DNA of 64,000 nucleotides from NCBI GenBank assembly GCA_964529415.1, contig CAZGWD010000007.1, positions 1 to 64,000 of the forward strand, written 5' to 3'. How positions within the stretch are numbered: position 1 is the stretch's first letter; every line of letters begins with the position of its first letter. Origin of the DNA: CAYMPH01 sp964529415. Its GTDB lineage: Bacteria; Spirochaetota; UBA4802; UBA5550. The notes under the pieces are model-generated. The model did not search any database, was not told where the DNA came from, and saw only the letters and a list, made by a program, of their open reading frames with translations. A program made the translations under genes and the position numbers. Shown here in pieces: positions 61,368 through 64,000 of this stretch.

Positions 61368-61682
61368 TTATTCCTCTTCTGCTATATACCACACTGAATC
61401 AGGAATCTGGATATATTTATTATCTCCAGTATAAAAAAATACATAGCCGCGTCCGTCTCTCGGTGCGGTTATTTTTTTTACTCCGGTCCATCTTTTAATT
61501 ATATTTCCATTGAACCCGAAAACAGTTACTGTCAGATTCTGTCCGGTTATGTTTTCATATCTTCTCTGGAATACATTACGCTGTTCGTACGTGAAGAAGT
61601 ATTTTACAAAAATATAACCGGAAATTCCGAGAATTATAATTACTATAACTGAAATAACAGCTATTTTAAAATTAAATTTCAT
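61368..61682 (-). CDS. Small membrane-anchored protein of unknown function
   Basis: 104 residues: an N-terminal TM helix (AVISVIVIIILGISGYIFVKYFF) and a soluble beta-rich domain (LTVTVFGFNGNIIKRWTGVKKI ... RGYVFFYTGDNKYIQI). The start of recG lies one base downstream and the ThiF-like gene 15 bases upstream, so it is co-transcribed with both. No motif links it to a family. The beta domain might be an OB- or SH3-like fold. Confidence 0.65.
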   Translation of the reverse strand: MKFNFKIAVISVIVIIILGISGYIFVKYFFTYEQRNVFQRRYENITGQNLTVTVFGFNGNIIKRWTGVKKITAPRDGRGYVFFYTGDNKYIQIPDSVWYIAEEE

Positions 61683-61697
61683 TTTTTTTCTCCATTT

Positions 61698-62417
61698 TTA
61701 ATTATTGCAGACTTTACAGGATGTGTTTCTTGATATGTTGATTTCTGTAAATTTCATGCTGAGTCCATCAAAAAAAAGCAATCTGTTTTTTAAAGTTGTA
61801 CCAATACCATTTAGAAATTTTATAGCTTCAGCAGCCTGGATTGATCCTATAATTCCGGCTGTAGCTCCTGCAATGGAATTTTTTTTAATGGAATCTTTGT
61901 CCGGTATAATGCAGTTCAGACACGGCGTTTCAGGGGGATTAAGAAATGTTACCTGGCCGTTGAATTCGGAAACACCTCCATGTATATATGGAATGTTTTT
62001 TTTAACAGAAATCCTGTTTAAAATATGCCTCGTTTTGAAATTATCAAGGCAGTCTATTATAAGTTCAGCTTTGTCTATAAGATCATCAGAATTAGTATCA
62101 GTGATTTTTTCTGTAATAACCTTTATGTTTATATATGGATTTAAATCGTTTAAGGTTTCAAAAGCGGATAGAGCTTTATTTTTTCCTATTCTTTTCGTGC
62201 TGTGAAGAATCTGCCTGTTAAGATTTGAATAATCTATTTTATCATAGTCGCAAATAATTATATTTCCAACGCCGGCAGAAGCAATATAATATAGAACAAC
62301 GCTGCCAAGACCTCCGGCACCCGCAACAAACACTGTTGATGACTTTAATTTTTCCTGATTCCAGGATTTAATCCCAAGCTGGCGTTCATAAGTATTTAAT
62401 TCATTTTCTGATAGCAT
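61698..62417 (-). CDS. ThiF/MoeB-family E1-like adenylyltransferase
   Basis: 239 residues. VFVAGAGGLGSVVLYYIA is the nucleotide loop, DYDKIDYSNLNRQILHS the Mg/ATP region, and LIIDCLDNFKTR the following motif. The zinc cysteines are PCLNC and CKVC at the end. The potential catalytic Cys lies in this LDNF-IPDK region; there is no rhodanese domain. This short form adenylates the C-terminal Gly of ThiS or MoaD. No partner or Moco gene is adjacent, although a Mo enzyme lies at 19614-21848. A terminator separates it from the tRNAs upstream. Confidence 0.88.
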   Translation of the reverse strand: MLSENELNTYERQLGIKSWNQEKLKSSTVFVAGAGGLGSVVLYYIASAGVGNIIICDYDKIDYSNLNRQILHSTKRIGKNKALSAFETLNDLNPYINIKVITEKITDTNSDDLIDKAELIIDCLDNFKTRHILNRISVKKNIPYIHGGVSEFNGQVTFLNPPETPCLNCIIPDKDSIKKNSIAGATAGIIGSIQAAEAIKFLNGIGTTLKNRLLFFDGLSMKFTEINISRNTSCKVCNN

Positions 62418-62423
62418 ATAAAT

Positions 62424-62455
62424 AAAAAAAGGCCTGCCTGTATAAAAAGCAAACC
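62424..62455 (-). terminator. Terminator between tRNA-Tyr and the ThiF-like gene
   Basis: Read on the minus strand, GGTTTGC (62455-62449) pairs with GCAGGCC (62437-62431) with two G-T pairs, followed by a seven-T run. It ends the tRNA-Thr/tRNA-Tyr transcript just before the ThiF-like gene. Confidence 0.65.
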
Positions 62456-62467
62456 TTTTTTTTTATT

Positions 62468-62549
62468 TGGTGAGGGGTGGATTCGAACCACCGAAGGCTA
62501 CGCCAACAGATTTACAGTCTGCCCCCTTTGGCCGCTCGGGAACCTCACC
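62468..62549 (-). tRNA. tRNA-Tyr (anticodon GTA)
   Basis: Acceptor GGTGAGG pairs with CCTCACC, the anticodon loop CTGTAAA gives GTA, there is a long variable arm (class II) and a T arm GGTGG-TTCGAAT-CCACC. Discriminator A; CCA is not encoded. Second tRNA of the pair after tRNA-Thr. Confidence 0.95.
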
Positions 62550-62554
62550 ACAAT

Positions 62555-62627
62555 AGCTGGCGAGAGGAATTGAACCCCCAACAAGCTGATTACAAATCAG
62601 CTGCTCTACCGATTGAGCTACGCCAGC
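62555..62627 (-). tRNA. tRNA-Thr (anticodon TGT)
   Basis: Acceptor GCTGGCG pairs with CGCCAGC, the D arm has AGCTCAATCGGTAGAGC, the anticodon loop TTTGTAA gives TGT, and the T arm has GTTCAATTC. CCA is not encoded. In many bacteria a Thr-Tyr tRNA pair precedes tRNA-Gly and tuf; here the pair ends in a terminator instead. Confidence 0.95.
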
Positions 62628-62644
62628 GACAATTGAGTTTAACC

Positions 62645-62672
62645 TGTTTAAAATATGTGAACTTACTGTCAA
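62645..62672 (-). promoter_or_regulatory. Promoter of the tRNA-Thr/tRNA-Tyr unit
   Basis: On the minus strand TTGACA (62672-62667) is followed after 16 bases by TAAACA (62650-62645), 17 bases before the mature tRNA-Thr. The -35 is perfect; the -10 is weak. Confidence 0.5.
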
Positions 62673-62716
62673 TAAATTTTTACAGAATATTAAAAATTTG
62701 CTTGAATGTTAAGTCC

Positions 62717-62747
62717 TTGACAGAATTCTGTTAAGAATAATTATAAA
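62717..62747 (+). promoter_or_regulatory. Possible promoter of the TolC-like gene
   Basis: TTGACA at 62717-62722 and TATAAA at 62742-62747 are 19 bases apart, slightly longer than ideal. The start codon is about 130 bases downstream. Confidence 0.4.
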
Positions 62748-62875
62748 AGATAATTCAGTAACATTTAATATTACTATATTACTTATGATTATAAAAAGTA
62801 TGATTTATATAAATCATGTCCTGCAGAGAAAACAGTTTTTTAGTTTTCTTAAATTTCCGGAGGAAAATTTCATAG

Positions 62876-64000
62876 ATGCTTAAATATTTTATTTTATTCA
62901 ATATTCTATTTATAACAGTCCAGTTATCTGCAGATTTAAGAAAAATAACATTAAATGATTGCATTAGAATTTCACTTGAAAACCATCCGAATCTGATGGT
63001 TGCAGAGGAAAGCAGAAAAGGTGCAGCAAATGACAGTCTTTCTGTAAAAGCAAAAAGCAGCATTCTTATTAACGGAACAATTCAAACTGTTGAATATCTG
63101 AAACAGACTGCTTCAACAAGTGGTTCTTTTAAAGTTCCAGGCAAAGATACAGATATTGGTCTTTTTGCTGGGTTTGATGCAAAATATACAATTTATGATG
63201 GAAGGCAGAACCGTTTGGAAAAGCTTTCTGAGATTTCTGTTGATATTGCAAAACTGGATTCAGTAAAAATTAAAAATGAAACTATTTTTAATGTTAAAAA
63301 GTCATATTTTGAATATTTGTTTGCCAGGGAAAATATGGAGTTTCAGAATAAGCTTAAGGATAAATTCAAAGAAAAACGCGACCAGGCAAGAGTTTTATAT
63401 AATACCGGCCAGAGACCAATCCTTGAAGTTACTAAAGCGGAAGTCGGATATTCAGAATCGCTTCTTGATTTTGAAAAAGCAAAAAACAATGAATTGCAGA
63501 AAAAAGGCCAGCTGTTTACATCAATGGGGGTGGATGAAACTGAAGTGGATATTGAAAATTCTGATTTGAAGAATCTTCCTGTAATAAAATATACTGTTGA
63601 TGAATTAACAAAATTTTCTAATACATTTAATCCAACAGTAGGAATTGTTTCTTTAAATAGAAAAACAAATAAAATGAAAGTTGATGCAGAAAGAGCAAGG
63701 TATTATCCTGTTATTGATTTTTATTTTAGACTTGGTTTTCAAAATACAGGTTTAAAAGGATTTGATCAGTTTGATCAAAATTTTTCGTCAAGTAATTGGA
63801 GTCCGTCTTCCAGCTTCTCAATCCAGGCTGCAGTTCCTGTTTATACTGGCGGATTAATTGCAGCTAAAATTCAATCTGCAATTTCTGAATATAATAAATC
63901 AGTATACAAAGAGAGAGAAGTATTAATTGATATTAAAAGAACTCTTTCTTCAAGCTTTAGAAATCTTGCTGAATTATCAAAACAGATTAAACTATCTGAA
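62876..64000 (+). CDS. TolC-family outer-membrane efflux protein (3' end beyond window)
   Basis: 375 codons are visible and the gene continues past the right edge. The ATG at 62876 follows CCGGAGG (12-base spacing) and begins a signal peptide (LKYFILFNILFITVQLSADL). The mature part opens with KITLNDCIRISLENHPNLMVAEE, the usual TolC first repeat, then coiled-coil helical segments (LDSVKIKNETIFNVKKSYFEYLFARENM, ARVLYNTGQRPILEVTKAEVGYSE) and barrel-type strands. TolC trimers form the exit duct of type I secretion and RND efflux systems; partner genes are expected beyond the window. Confidence 0.88.
   Translation, partial: MLKYFILFNILFITVQLSADLRKITLNDCIRISLENHPNLMVAEESRKGAANDSLSVKAKSSILINGTIQTVEYLKQTASTSGSFKVPGKDTDIGLFAGFDAKYTIYDGRQNRLEKLSEISVDIAKLDSVKIKNETIFNVKKSYFEYLFARENMEFQNKLKDKFKEKRDQARVLYNTGQRPILEVTKAEVGYSESLLDFEKAKNNELQKKGQLFTSMGVDETEVDIENSDLKNLPVIKYTVDELTKFSNTFNPTVGIVSLNRKTNKMKVDAERARYYPVIDFYFRLGFQNTGLKGFDQFDQNFSSSNWSPSSSFSIQAAVPVYTGGLIAAKIQSAISEYNKSVYKEREVLIDIKRTLSSSFRNLAELSKQIKLSE

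Noticed and set aside
62463..62734. ORFs across tRNA-Tyr and tRNA-Thr on both strands
   Set aside because: These are translations of tRNA genes; their protein sequences match common mis-annotated tRNA shadows.
1..64000. CRISPR array, prophage or secretion-system island
   Set aside because: No regularly spaced direct repeats, no phage structural genes, integrase or transposase reading frames were found.

Overview
The window is a 64-kb stretch of an AT-rich, gene-dense bacterial chromosome. It looks Gram-negative: there are a TolC-family outer-membrane protein, several beta-barrel proteins, lipoproteins and a periplasmic-type amidase. A heterotrophic, probably anaerobic lifestyle is inferred from the FadN-type beta-oxidation enzyme, EtfBA, a Mo/W-bis-MGD oxidoreductase, radical-SAM HemW and a DUF1858 redox protein. 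The gene style (relaxed lipoboxes, FapA/DUF342, PilZ, HD-GYP, SpoIIE-type phosphatase, barrel proteins with an N-terminal KDG-x-I-I-x-G module) fits Spirochaetota or a neighbouring phylum. No 16S gene is present, so this is inference only. There is no prophage, plasmid, CRISPR array or IS transposase.

Layout. 1-2.3 kb: 3-hydroxyacyl-CoA dehydrogenase/enoyl-CoA hydratase running off the left edge. 2.7-4.8 kb: tRNA-Cys and tRNA-Leu facing a small minus-strand operon (anti-sigma-like ATPase, LOG-family protein, secreted protein). 5-9.4 kb: plus-strand operon of GH3 glucosaminidase, HemW and a TraB/GumN protein. 9.3-18.5 kb: alr, DUF2804, rtcB, LysE exporter, GH13 glucosidase and small membrane or cytosolic proteins, separated by short repeats. 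18.6-21.9 kb: GH18 protein and a molybdopterin oxidoreductase. 22-33 kb: mostly plus-strand housekeeping (yhbY, asd, FapA, tatA, Lrp-type regulator, DNA glycosylase, pgi, phosphatase, citrate synthase). 33-39 kb: minus-strand overlapping operon (amidase, YhcC, MnmA, triple rhodanese, MBL hydrolase). 39-44 kb: PilZ, a coiled-coil membrane protein and two tandem barrel paralogues. 44-47 kb: DUF1858, glgX and a DUF1573 lipoprotein. 47-64 kb: tsaC-like gene, HD plus radical-SAM pair, DUF1207, proS, etfBA, HD-GYP, mntH, recG, ThiF-like E1, tRNA-Thr and tRNA-Tyr, TolC.

The most notable item is the DUF1573 lipoprotein at 46494-46862 (minus). Its reading frame carries an in-frame TGA exactly where the family has the first Cys of its CGCT motif. 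The frame then continues through the rest of the domain to a TAG that abuts the glgX start codon. The 38 bases after the TGA form a two-part 14-bp hairpin with a GGU loop, matching the geometry of a bacterial SECIS element. I read this as a probable selenoprotein of a family I do not recall being listed as one. Other points worth attention are a dispersed repeat embedded in a signal-peptide coding region, a MITE-like inverted-repeat element, a candidate small RNA, and several proteins with degenerated catalytic sites.
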